Under the pieces are notes generated by a model. The model worked only from the letters and a program-made list of their open reading frames with translations, made no database searches and was not told the origin of the DNA. From Methanobrevibacter sp. (GTDB lineage: Archaea > Methanobacteriota > Methanobacteria > Methanobacteriales > Methanobacteriaceae), in assembly GCA_031261945.1 (NCBI GenBank), contig JAISIQ010000087.1, positions 1 to 6,410 of the forward strand: DNA of 6,410 nucleotides, given 5' to 3'. Shown piece after piece: positions 1 through 5,994 of the stretch (positions within the stretch are counted from its first letter, which is position 1; the number at the start of each line of letters is the position of its first letter). Made by a program: the position numbers and the translations under genes.

Positions 1-52
1 TTTCCTAATTTCTAATTTCTAATTTTTTCTTTTTTTATTTTTATATTTTAGA
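1..52 (+). terminator. T-rich tract, probable terminator of a gene left of the window
   Basis: The + strand is almost all T with a few C and A, including T6 at 23-28 and T7 at 30-36. Archaeal transcription commonly ends at U-rich tracts without a hairpin, so this fits the end of a rightward transcript from outside the window. The start holds a short tandem repeat, TTTCCTAA then TTTCTAA twice (1-22). No upstream gene is visible, so the assignment is inference. Confidence 0.35.
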
Positions 53-73
53 ACTTCTATTTTTACATAATTA

Positions 74-83
74 TTTATATATA
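74..83 (+). promoter_or_regulatory. Candidate archaeal TATA box for the MBL-fold gene
   Basis: TTTATATATA lies about 48 bases before the ATG at 131. A start of transcription about 25 bases downstream would give a leader of roughly 25 bases that includes the Shine-Dalgarno sequence. A second TATA-like string at 106-115 is too close to the ATG to serve unless the message is nearly leaderless. In sequence this AT-rich, TATA matches occur easily by chance. Confidence 0.4.
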
Positions 84-121
84 CTTTTACAAAAATATAA
101 ATTAGTTTATATATTGGGATT

Positions 122-126
122 AGGTG
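122..126 (+). promoter_or_regulatory. Shine-Dalgarno sequence of the MBL-fold gene
   Basis: AGGTG, part of the canonical AGGAGGTGA complement of the 16S 3' end, ends four bases before the ATG at 131. It is one of very few G-rich strings in the leader and supports this start. Confidence 0.7.
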
Positions 127-130
127 GACA

Positions 131-1330
131 ATGAAGATAACTTTTTTAGGAACTGGTGGGGGACGCTTTACAACTATTAGTCAGAAAAGAATGACAGGAG
201 GATTTAGAATTGACAGTTTTAACGGTAAAAACTTTCATATTGATCCGGGGCCTGGTGCATTGGTTAGGTCATATCAATTTGGATTAAATCCTGCTTCTTT
301 AGACGGAATATTTGTTTCACATTCTCATACAGATCATTATAATGATGCTGAAGTTTTGATTGAAGCAATGACTAGAGGTATGACTAAAACTAAAGGAATA
401 GTTATGGGAAGTCAAAGTGTATTTAATGGATATAAACAATGGGGTCCAGCTATATCAAAATATCATACTGGGCAATCAGAAAAATTAGTTTTAGGTCCAA
501 ATAAAACAAAAAACTTTGAAAATTTTACTATTAAAGGTACAAAAACTGTTCATGGGGATCCTACTGCTGTAGGATTTCAGTTAAAATCCAATGATTTAGT
601 TATTTCTTATACTTCTGATACAAAATATTTTGAAAATTTATATAAATATCATAAAGGATCCGATATTTTAATTGCAAGTGTTATCAGGCCGGGAAATCAG
701 ACAATTAAAGGACATATGTGCACACGGAATTTTATTAACTTAGTAAATGAAGTTAAACCTAAATTAGCTATTATGACACATTTTGGATTTAAAATGCTAT
801 CTGAAAACCCAAATGATGAAGCTAAAAGAGTTTTTAATGAAACTGGAATAGCTACTTTAGCAGCATTTGATGGTATGGTAGTATCTATTAATCCCAATAA
901 TGTAAGTAATTTTAAAGTAGATGCTATTGATAAAAATATTGAATATCATGAATCAAATTTAAATAGTGGAAATAAAGAAAGCAAATATAATAAAAAAAGC
1001 AAAAATAATAAAATTAATAATAAATCTAATACTTTTAAAAGTTATAATAATCCTAATAAAAACACTAAAACTAACACTAAAACTAACACTAATACTAACA
1101 CTAATACTAATAATAATCCCAATATTAATAATACTCACAATGAGAATAATAATAGGGATAATAAGAGTAATAAGGATAATAAAGATAATAATAACGATGA
1201 TAACGATAAAGAAAATAAGAAAAATAAAAAAAATAAGAAAGCATTTGTTTCAAAGGATAAACAAACTAGTTTAAATTCAATATCAAAAAATACATTTACT
1301 AAAGATTTTTCTTATTCAAAGAAAGGTTAG
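131..1330 (+). CDS. Metallo-beta-lactamase-fold hydrolase with long Asn/Lys/Thr-rich C-terminal tail
   Basis: This is a 399-residue predicted cytoplasmic metal-dependent hydrolase. The N-terminal strand ([11 protein letters not shown]) and the HSHTDH motif at residues 64-69 identify the fold. Further likely metal ligands are H141 (TVHGDP), D163 (SYTSDT) and H217 (MTHFG); H195 (GHMCT) sits where RNase Z/PhnP-type enzymes have an extra catalytic His. The substrate is unknown; it could be a phosphodiester or RNA, but it lacks enough features to call RNase Z. The domain ends near residue 255 (about base 895), a usual length for such archaeal proteins. The remaining 140 or so residues are low complexity: Asn, Lys, Thr, Asp and Ser, with an NT/KT repeat (residues 311-327) and Lys-Asn runs near 365. 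The tail is likely disordered. There is no signal peptide or membrane segment. The stop codon overlaps that of convergent aroC. The ATG start is supported by AGGTG four bases upstream. Confidence 0.9.
   Translation: MKITFLGTGGGRFTTISQKRMTGGFRIDSFNGKNFHIDPGPGALVRSYQFGLNPASLDGIFVSHSHTDHYNDAEVLIEAMTRGMTKTKGIVMGSQSVFNGYKQWGPAISKYHTGQSEKLVLGPNKTKNFENFTIKGTKTVHGDPTAVGFQLKSNDLVISYTSDTKYFENLYKYHKGSDILIASVIRPGNQTIKGHMCTRNFINLVNEVKPKLAIMTHFGFKMLSENPNDEAKRVFNETGIATLAAFDGMVVSINPNNVSNFKVDAIDKNIEYHESNLNSGNKESKYNKKSKNNKINNKSNTFKSYNNPNKNTKTNTKTNTNTNTNTNNNPNINNTHNENNNRDNKSNKDNKDNNNDDNDKENKKNKKNKKAFVSKDKQTSLNSISKNTFTKDFSYSKKG
1062..1109 (+). repeat. Hexanucleotide tandem repeat inside the MBL tail
   Basis: Eight consecutive six-base units of the form ACACTA, AAACTA or ATACTA alternate here. 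In frame they encode alternating Asn/Lys and Thr residues. ACACTA recurs every 12 bases, with AAACTA then ATACTA between, a pattern expected from slippage and later point change. AAT-rich codons follow directly to about 1160. Confidence 0.85.
1211..1240 (-). terminator. Possible terminator of aroC, inside the MBL gene
   Basis: On the minus strand this stretch is T-rich with a T8 run (complement of A8 at 1226-1233), about 90 bases beyond the aroC stop. Since aroC ends inside the MBL reading frame and no spacer exists, its U-rich termination signal must lie in MBL coding sequence or upstream of it. The same bases encode the Lys-Asn-rich part of the MBL tail. The role is inferred from composition alone. 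Confidence 0.35.
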
Positions 1331-2424
1331 TTTTCAAGATTATTGGGATGAATATATCCTGATCTTATCATATGATCTGCTATAATAATAGCTGTAGCAG
1401 ATTCACTAACTGCGGTAATTCGCGGGCAAATACATGGGTCGTGTCTTCCTTTTATTTCTATTTTTTTATTTTCCATTTTTTCAATATCTACAGTATTTTG
1501 TATCATTGAAATTGAAGGAGTTGGTTTAATAGCTATTCTTGAAACAATAGGCATTCCATTACTAATTCCTCCAACAATTCCTCCTGATCTGTTTGTACGT
1601 GTTTTAACAGAAGAATTATCATCAATATAAAATTCATCATTTATTTGAGATGCAGATGATTTTGCTACTTCAAATCCAAGACCAATTTCAACTCCTTTTA
1701 CAGAACCAATTTCCATAAGGGCTTTTGCTAAATCTCCATCTAATTTTCCAAAAACAGGTTCTCCAAGTCCTGCTGGAACTCCAATAGCTATTGTTTCAAC
1801 AATTCCTCCAATAGAATCTCCTTTCTTTTTATAATCAAGAATTAATTCTTCCATAGCTATTGCTGCTTCAGGATCTCCACAGTGCACTGGATTTTCTCTA
1901 GCATTTTCTTCAATAAGAGTTATATCTACTTTTTTAGATTTTATATCTCCAATTTGGACTACATGGGAGAAAACTTTAATATTGAATTTTGATAATAGCT
2001 TTTTAGCTATTGCTCCACCAATAACATGGCCGATTGTAGTTCTTCCACTTCCACGACCTCCTCCATTGTAATCATAGTTTCCATACTTTTCTATCCAACC
2101 ATAGTCCCCATGCCCTGGTCTTGGTGTGTTTTTCAAATAGCTATAATCTTTTGATTGATGATCTGTATTTTTCACAATTCCTGTAATTGGTGTTCCATCT
2201 GTTTTTCCATTGAAAATCCCTGATAAAATTTCTATTTGGTCTTGTTCTTTCCTTGGGCTTACAATTGAACTTGTTCCAGGTCTTCTTTTATCAAGTTCTT
2301 TTTGAATATCTTCCCTATTCAATTCAAGATTCGCTGGACATCCATCAACAATAGCTCCAAGAGCTTTTCCATGACTTGATCCAAATGTAGTTACAGAAAA
2401 TATTTTTCCAGTCGTATTGGTCAT
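1327..2424 (-). CDS. aroC: Chorismate synthase
   Basis: This enzyme converts 5-enolpyruvylshikimate 3-phosphate to chorismate with loss of phosphate, using reduced FMN. It is the last shikimate-pathway step, feeding aromatic amino acids and other aromatic cofactors. The protein is 365 residues, normal for the family. All three family signatures are visible: FGSSHG at 14-19, [12 protein letters not shown] starting near 123, and [17 protein letters not shown] at 327-343. RPGHGDYG at 102-109 supplies the second conserved His (H105) alongside H18. The start is the ATG at 2424, not the in-frame TTG six codons upstream: GAGG lies six bases before this ATG, and the protein then begins at the family's usual N terminus ([10 protein letters not shown]). 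It is convergent with the MBL gene, the stop codons overlapping in bases 1327-1330, and divergent from the glycosylase gene. There are no other shikimate genes in the window. Confidence 0.97.
   Translation of the reverse strand: MTNTTGKIFSVTTFGSSHGKALGAIVDGCPANLELNREDIQKELDKRRPGTSSIVSPRKEQDQIEILSGIFNGKTDGTPITGIVKNTDHQSKDYSYLKNTPRPGHGDYGWIEKYGNYDYNGGGRGSGRTTIGHVIGGAIAKKLLSKFNIKVFSHVVQIGDIKSKKVDITLIEENARENPVHCGDPEAAIAMEELILDYKKKGDSIGGIVETIAIGVPAGLGEPVFGKLDGDLAKALMEIGSVKGVEIGLGFEVAKSSASQINDEFYIDDNSSVKTRTNRSGGIVGGISNGMPIVSRIAIKPTPSISMIQNTVDIEKMENKKIEIKGRHDPCICPRITAVSESATAIIIADHMIRSGYIHPNNLEN
1446..1481 (+). terminator. Possible terminator of the MBL gene, inside aroC
   Basis: The + strand is T-rich with T7 at 1461-1467 and T6 at 1476-1481, about 120 bases after the MBL stop. 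It is antisense to a Lys-rich stretch of AroC (around residues 315-325). It is the first strong T-run met by a transcript leaving the MBL gene. Inferred from composition only. Confidence 0.3.
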
Positions 2425-2430
2425 AAAATT

Positions 2431-2434
2431 CCTC
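2431..2434 (-). promoter_or_regulatory. Shine-Dalgarno sequence of aroC, deciding the start
   Basis: The minus strand reads TTGAGGAATTTTATG: GAGG is six bases before the ATG at 2424. An earlier in-frame TTG at 2442 would place this ribosome-binding site inside the coding region and add six residues absent from typical family N termini, so it is disfavoured. Confidence 0.75.
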
Positions 2435-2441
2435 AAAATCA

Positions 2442-2468
2442 ATTAATCAGTTATTTTCATTGATTAAT
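2442..2468. promoter_or_regulatory. Inverted repeat in the aroC leader or promoter region
   Basis: ATTAATCA (2442-2449) and TGATTAAT (2461-2468) are perfect 8-base inverted repeats with an 11-base gap, 18 to 44 bases upstream of the aroC ATG. The position would suit an operator or a weak RNA hairpin next to the ribosome-binding site. Short AT-rich inverted repeats are common in such spacers by chance, so this is a candidate only. Confidence 0.25.
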
Positions 2469-2679
2469 CCATTATTTTTTTTATTAATTCATTGATAATA
2501 TTAATAAGATTAATAGTGTTAATATTAATAGTGTTTATTAATATTATTATAATTTTTTTTAACATTATTATAATTAATGATATTATAGTTAATAATATAA
2601 TTAATAATTTTAATATACTTAACTATTGATTATTTAATTAGGAGATATATATTGATAGTTAGAGGATATAATTGATTAA

Positions 2680-2768
2680 TAAAATATAAAAAAGAAAGAA
2701 TAAAAAAAGAAAAAAGAAAAGATAAAAAATAAAAATAAAAAGTAAAAGTAAAAGTAAAAATAAAAAGA
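2680..2768 (+). repeat. A/G-rich tract with AAAAGT repeats before the glycosylase gene
   Basis: The + strand has no C for about 90 bases and consists of A-runs separated by single G or T. AAAGTA-type six-base units repeat about three times around 2738-2756. The tract ends just before the start codon at 2776. It would form the message leader or the core promoter. A-tracts of this kind can bend DNA and disfavour histone wrapping; that effect here is inference. Confidence 0.6.
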
Positions 2769-2775
2769 GTATCTG

Positions 2776-3495
2776 ATGATGATATCTGAAAAATTAGAAA
2801 AGATTTATGAAATATTATTAAAAGAATATTCATACCAAGGTTGGTGGCCTTTTATTGATTGTGATACAATAAATCCTAATAAAACAGGCCTTACCAAGGG
2901 TTATCACCCTAAGGATTATGAATATCCAAAAACAGAGGAACAGGAATTTGAAATAATTATTGGAGCTATTTTAACTCAAAATACTAATTTTCGCTCTGTT
3001 GATATGGCTCTTAAGAACCTTAGTGGGATTGTAGATGATTTTAATCCTAAATCTGTTATGAAACTCATTGAATCTGATGAAAATAAGTTTAAAGAAGCTA
3101 TTAGGTGTGCAGGTTATTATAATCAAAAATCTGAATATATTAAAAATATAGCTAAATTCTATTTGTCTCTTAATGGAAAAACACCTTCAAGAGAAGATAT
3201 TCTTTCTGTTAAAGGAGTAGGAAATGAAACAGCAGATACTATTCTTTTATATGCTTATAAAGAATGTGAATTTGTAGTTGATGCTTATACTAAACGTATA
3301 TTTTCATATCTTGGTTATATTCATGAAAAAGATAGCTATATGAAAGTAAAAAAGCTATTTGAAGATAATCTTCCAAAGGATTTAGCTATGTATCAAGAAT
3401 ATCATGCTCTTATTGTGGAACATGCTAAGAAATTTTATTCAAAAAAGCCATATGGGGCAAATGATAGCTTACTTATGGATTTTAAATTAAAATAA
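2776..3495 (+). CDS. Helix-hairpin-helix (endonuclease III superfamily) DNA glycosylase, MagIII-like
   Basis: This is a 239-residue base-excision-repair glycosylase that would remove damaged (probably alkylated) bases from DNA. The N-terminal part has GWWPF (22-26) and FEIIIGAILTQNT (58-70), the conserved endonuclease III-superfamily helix. GYYNQKS (113-119) precedes the helix-hairpin-helix SVKGVGNETADTILLYA (144-160). The catalytic Asp is D169 in FVVDAYT. The only cysteines are at 29, 111 and 164, so the C-terminal 4Fe-4S cluster of classic endonuclease III is absent. From memory of the family, the GYYNQK and VVD-Y-T patterns and the missing cluster resemble Helicobacter MagIII (3-methyladenine glycosylase). 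There is no Lys in the HhH turn position typical of bifunctional lyases, so a monofunctional glycosylase is more likely. An in-frame stop at 2761 limits the start to ATG 2776 or 2779; no clear Shine-Dalgarno is seen. It appears to be transcribed alone. Confidence 0.88.
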   Translation: MMISEKLEKIYEILLKEYSYQGWWPFIDCDTINPNKTGLTKGYHPKDYEYPKTEEQEFEIIIGAILTQNTNFRSVDMALKNLSGIVDDFNPKSVMKLIESDENKFKEAIRCAGYYNQKSEYIKNIAKFYLSLNGKTPSREDILSVKGVGNETADTILLYAYKECEFVVDAYTKRIFSYLGYIHEKDSYMKVKKLFEDNLPKDLAMYQEYHALIVEHAKKFYSKKPYGANDSLLMDFKLK

Positions 3496-3634
3496 TAATA
3501 AACTTTATTTTAATTAGAATAATATTAATATTAATAATAATATTTATCTAATACTATTAATAATGATATTAATTAATAAAATTATTATCAATAGGCTAAT
3601 TAAATTAATAATTAACAATGAGGATAATATTATT

Positions 3635-3658
3635 AATAATAATAATAATAATAATAAT
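3635..3658 (+). repeat. (AAT)8 microsatellite
   Basis: Eight perfect AAT triplets in an intergenic spacer, flanked by further degenerate AAT/ATT triplets. Such a run is prone to length change by replication slippage. Confidence 0.95.
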
Positions 3659-3847
3659 TTTTATAATTTTAATATTGGGAATACTATTAATATTGGCATT
3701 ATTACTAATAATTCTAATAGTATTAATAATGTTATTGTCATTGATATTACTATAATGTTAATATTAATATTCTCATCAATATTAATAATAAAAATGATTA
3801 AAATAATAAATAAATAAAAATATAATAAAGTTAATTAATATTAATAA

Positions 3848-3874
3848 AACTAATATAACTAATATAACTAATAG
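3848..3874 (+). repeat. Three copies of a 9-base tandem repeat
   Basis: AACTAATAT, AACTAATAT and AACTAATAG follow one another without gaps, about 105 bases before the hemB start. No regulatory meaning can be read from it. Confidence 0.85.
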
Positions 3875-3967
3875 AAATAATAAAATATAATAAAAATAAT
3901 TAATATATTAAGTAATAATTACATAGGAAGTATAATAAAATAGAATAATTTATTATAATTTATTATC

Positions 3968-3971
3968 AGGG
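3968..3971 (+). promoter_or_regulatory. Shine-Dalgarno sequence of hemB
   Basis: AGGG, ending six bases before the ATG at 3978, is the only G cluster in the local AT-rich sequence and supports that start. Confidence 0.55.
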
Positions 3972-3977
3972 ATATTT

Positions 3978-4982
3978 ATGAACTTTCCAATTAGAAGAAT
4001 GAGAAGATTAAGAAAATCTCCTCAAATAAGAGAGATATTTAGAGAGACAAAACTAAATAAAGAAGATTTAATTTATCCTTTATTTGTAAAAAAAGGATTA
4101 AAAAATGGGGAAAAAGAAGAAATAGCTACTATGCCTGATGAATTTAGATATTCTGTTGATGATGCAGTAAAATATGCTAAAAAACTTGAATCAAAAGGAT
4201 TAAAAGCAGTGATTATTTTTGGAATGCCTCTTGAAAATGAAAAAGACGAAGTTGGATCTCCGGCATATGATAAATATGGTATTGTTCAAGAAACAATAAG
4301 AAAACTAAAAAAAGAAACAAATTTAGTAGTAATTAGTGATGTTTGCTTATGTCAATATACTTCTCATGGTCATTGTGGAATTGTAAAAACAAAGAATATG
4401 AGAAATAAGGAAAATATAGAAAATGAAATTTTAAATGATGAATCTTTAAAATATCTTGCTAAAATAGCTATTTCTCACGCTGAAGCGGGAGCAGATATTG
4501 TAGCTCCTTCTGATATGATGGATGGGAGAGTAATAGCTATTAGGGAAGCATTGGATAATAATGGTCATGAAAATACGCTTATTATGTCTTATTCAGCTAA
4601 ATATGCTTCTTCATTTTATTATCCTTTTAGAGATGCAGTATGTTCTACTCCAAGTTTTGGAGATAGAAAATCTTATCAAATGGATCCTTGTAATTCAAAA
4701 GAAGCTATTCAAGAAAGTGAGCTTGATGTAATGGAAGGTGCAGATGTTTTAATGGTAAAACCAGCACTAGCATACTTAGATATAATTAAAGATCTAAAAA
4801 ATAGCTTTAATCATCCAATAGCTGCTTACAATGTTAGTGGGGAATATTCGATGTTAAAATCAGCAATAGCTAATGGTTATTTAACAGAAGAAGCTATTAT
4901 GGAATCTCTTATTTCTATTAAAAGAGCTGGAGCTGATTTAATAATTACTCATTTTGCAAAAGATATTCTTGATGATCTATAA
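3978..4982 (+). CDS. hemB: Porphobilinogen synthase (delta-aminolevulinic acid dehydratase)
   Basis: This cytoplasmic enzyme condenses two 5-aminolevulinate molecules into porphobilinogen, the pyrrole unit of all tetrapyrroles; in a methanogen these would include F430, corrinoids and siroheme. The protein is 334 residues, normal for the family. The N-terminal arm [16 protein letters not shown] (9-24) is typical. The zinc site is seen as [14 protein letters not shown] with C123, C125 and C133, marking the zinc-dependent class. The two active-site lysines are K208 ([17 protein letters not shown]) and K261 ([12 protein letters not shown]). SPAYDKYG (94-101) and [10 protein letters not shown] (228-237) are also conserved family segments. 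The ATG has AGGG six bases upstream. The next gene begins 77 bases downstream on the same strand with no strong T-run between, so they may be co-transcribed. Other haem/F430 pathway genes are not in the window. Confidence 0.97.
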   Translation: MNFPIRRMRRLRKSPQIREIFRETKLNKEDLIYPLFVKKGLKNGEKEEIATMPDEFRYSVDDAVKYAKKLESKGLKAVIIFGMPLENEKDEVGSPAYDKYGIVQETIRKLKKETNLVVISDVCLCQYTSHGHCGIVKTKNMRNKENIENEILNDESLKYLAKIAISHAEAGADIVAPSDMMDGRVIAIREALDNNGHENTLIMSYSAKYASSFYYPFRDAVCSTPSFGDRKSYQMDPCNSKEAIQESELDVMEGADVLMVKPALAYLDIIKDLKNSFNHPIAAYNVSGEYSMLKSAIANGYLTEEAIMESLISIKRAGADLIITHFAKDILDDL

Positions 4983-5050
4983 GAATTGATTGAATAATAA
5001 ATAATAAATTGAATATTATTCTTGTTAAAATTAATTCTTGTAATATTTGG

Positions 5051-5052
5051 GG
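5051..5052 (+). promoter_or_regulatory. G-rich ribosome-binding candidate of the CitG-family gene (GGGG at 5049-5052)
   Basis: GGGGT spans 5049-5053 and lies six to eleven bases before the ATG at 5060. It is an imperfect Shine-Dalgarno match (GAGGT would be better) but is the only G cluster in the 77-base gap and favours the ATG at 5060 over an in-frame TTG at 5009. Confidence 0.4.
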
Positions 5053-5059
5053 TTTAAAA

Positions 5060-5962
5060 ATGAAACCAGAAAAAATAGCTCAAATAGCTCAAATAGCTAG
5101 TGTTCTTGAAGTCAGTGGCTATCCAAAACCAGGAAATGTTCATAGAACTCGTGATTTTCAGGATATGGTTTTTGAAGATTTTCTTATAAGTGGTGTGGTT
5201 ATTGGGGATACAATTAGAAAAGCAGCTATTAGAGCTTGTGAAATTAATAATTCTATTTCATTTAAAGAAGCAAATCTTGGAAAATTTATATTAGATGGGG
5301 TTAAAGAAACTGATAAATGGATAGCTAACAATACAAATCTTGGAATCATTATGATGCTCACTCCAATAGCTATTTCTGCAGCTATTAGTAATAATTTAGA
5401 TGAACTTCGGGAAAATATTCACAAAGTAATCACAAATTCTACAGTTATTGACACAATAGCTCTTTATGAAGCTATTTCAATAGCTGAAGCTGGAGGAATG
5501 GGGGAACAAAAAGACTTTGATGTTAATTCTGATGAATCAAAAAAGGAATTAATTGAAAATAATTTAAATATCTTTGATGTTTTAAAAATTTCCTCTTCAT
5601 GGGATAGTTTAGCTATGGAACTAACTTCTAAAATGCCAATTACATTTGAATTAGGATATCCAACTTTTACAAAAATAAAAAAAGAAAATTCTTTAAATTC
5701 AGCCACAATGCTAACATTTTTAACAATTTTATCTGAGGTTCCAGATACTTTAATTTCAAGAAAGTATGGTGATGAAAAAGCAGAAGAAGTTTCAAAATTA
5801 GCAAAAGAAATATTAAATCAAAAAAATAGCACTGATTTCAATAATAAAATAGCTGAGTTCGATGATTTTTTATTTGAAAATAAACTAAATCCTGGAACAA
5901 CTGCTGATTTAACAGCTGCATCTATTATGGTTAGCTATTTAGCTTATTATTATTATAAGTGA
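5060..5962 (+). CDS. CitG/MdcB-family protein (triphosphoribosyl-dephospho-CoA synthase family)
   Basis: This is a 300-residue protein of the CitG family, whose bacterial members make 2'-(5''-triphosphoribosyl)-3'-dephospho-CoA from ATP and dephospho-CoA as prosthetic-group precursor for citrate or malonate enzymes. The diagnostic N-terminal segment is SGYPKPGNVHRTRDF (19-33) followed by FEDFL (38-42). Also visible are NTNLG (91-95), AEAGGMG (142-148), an ISRKYG segment in the C-terminal half and NPGTTADLTAAS (277-288). There is no signal peptide; hydrophobic stretches such as 95-110 fit buried helices. No citrate lyase, malonate decarboxylase or acyl carrier gene is nearby, so the true substrate in this organism is uncertain. 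I start it at ATG 5060: a TTG at 5009 would add 17 residues unlike the family and lacks a ribosome-binding site. It lies 77 bases after hemB, probably in the same transcript, which hints at but does not show a cofactor role. Confidence 0.88.
   Translation: MKPEKIAQIAQIASVLEVSGYPKPGNVHRTRDFQDMVFEDFLISGVVIGDTIRKAAIRACEINNSISFKEANLGKFILDGVKETDKWIANNTNLGIIMMLTPIAISAAISNNLDELRENIHKVITNSTVIDTIALYEAISIAEAGGMGEQKDFDVNSDESKKELIENNLNIFDVLKISSSWDSLAMELTSKMPITFELGYPTFTKIKKENSLNSATMLTFLTILSEVPDTLISRKYGDEKAEEVSKLAKEILNQKNSTDFNNKIAEFDDFLFENKLNPGTTADLTAASIMVSYLAYYYYK
5072..5098 (+). repeat. 9-base tandem repeat at the 5' end of the CitG-family gene
   Basis: AAAATAGCT, CAAATAGCT and CAAATAGCT are contiguous and encode Lys-Ile-Ala, Gln-Ile-Ala, Gln-Ile-Ala (phase shifted by the first base). 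Each copy contains the ATAGCT hexamer that is over-represented in all genes of the window. Copy number could vary without breaking the reading frame. Confidence 0.85.
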
Positions 5963-5994
5963 TTTTTTTTATAATGGTTTGGTTTGTTTTAATT
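5963..5994 (+). terminator. U-tract terminator after the CitG-family gene
   Basis: A run of eight T (5963-5970) begins directly after the TGA stop, and T-rich sequence continues to about 6030 with T4 runs. There is no hairpin. This is the form expected of an archaeal intrinsic terminator and probably ends the hemB transcript as well. Confidence 0.6.

Larger units (their letters stand above)
2425..2775. other. Divergent AT-rich spacer between aroC and the glycosylase gene
   Basis: This 351-base spacer must hold both divergent promoters, but AT content is too high to single out TATA boxes; strings such as GATATATATT near 2644 are possible for the rightward gene. It contains the 12-base direct repeat ATTAATAGTGTT at 2509-2520 and 2524-2535, and ATTATTATAATT at 2543-2554 and 2564-2575. 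The right third (about 2680-2768) is nearly all A with some G and scattered T. I see no supportable gene in it; a 67-codon open frame on the minus strand is explained by composition. Confidence 0.6.
3496..3977. other. AT-only, triplet-repeat spacer between the glycosylase gene and hemB
   Basis: This spacer of 482 bases is almost entirely A and T, built from AAT/ATT triplets and short tandem repeats. It holds an (AAT)8 run and a 9-base repeat listed separately. An 84-codon open frame (3563-3817) is present but encodes only an Ile/Asn-rich string without a Shine-Dalgarno sequence or recognisable domain, and I do not call it a gene. The hemB promoter must be at the right end, where several TATA-like strings (for example around 3900-3910 and 3933-3960) cannot be told apart. 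Confidence 0.65.

Noticed and set aside
966..1274. A 102-codon open frame overlapping the MBL tail in another + frame
   Set aside because: It is a shifted reading of the same low-complexity repeat, giving Ile/Leu/Lys only. The frame continuous with the MBL domain is the better choice.
2776..2789. ATGATGA followed by CTGA, resembling C and D boxes of an archaeal guide RNA
   Set aside because: The boxes are only a few bases apart, leaving no guide region, no C'/D' pair is present, and the match is the start of the glycosylase coding sequence.
2630..2833. A 67-codon minus-strand frame before and into the glycosylase gene
   Set aside because: It is the complement of the A-rich tract, giving Phe/Leu/Ser runs, and it overlaps the start of a well-supported gene.
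3563..3817. An 84-codon open frame on the + strand in the glycosylase-hemB spacer
   Set aside because: It has no Shine-Dalgarno sequence and is an Ile/Asn-rich string arising from AAT/ATT triplets that rarely form stops in this phase. No domain or hydrophobic pattern of a real membrane protein is visible.
5009..5059. Upstream TTG start for the CitG-family gene adding 17 residues
   Set aside because: The extra residues are unlike family N termini, no ribosome-binding site precedes the TTG, and a G-rich candidate precedes the ATG at 5060.
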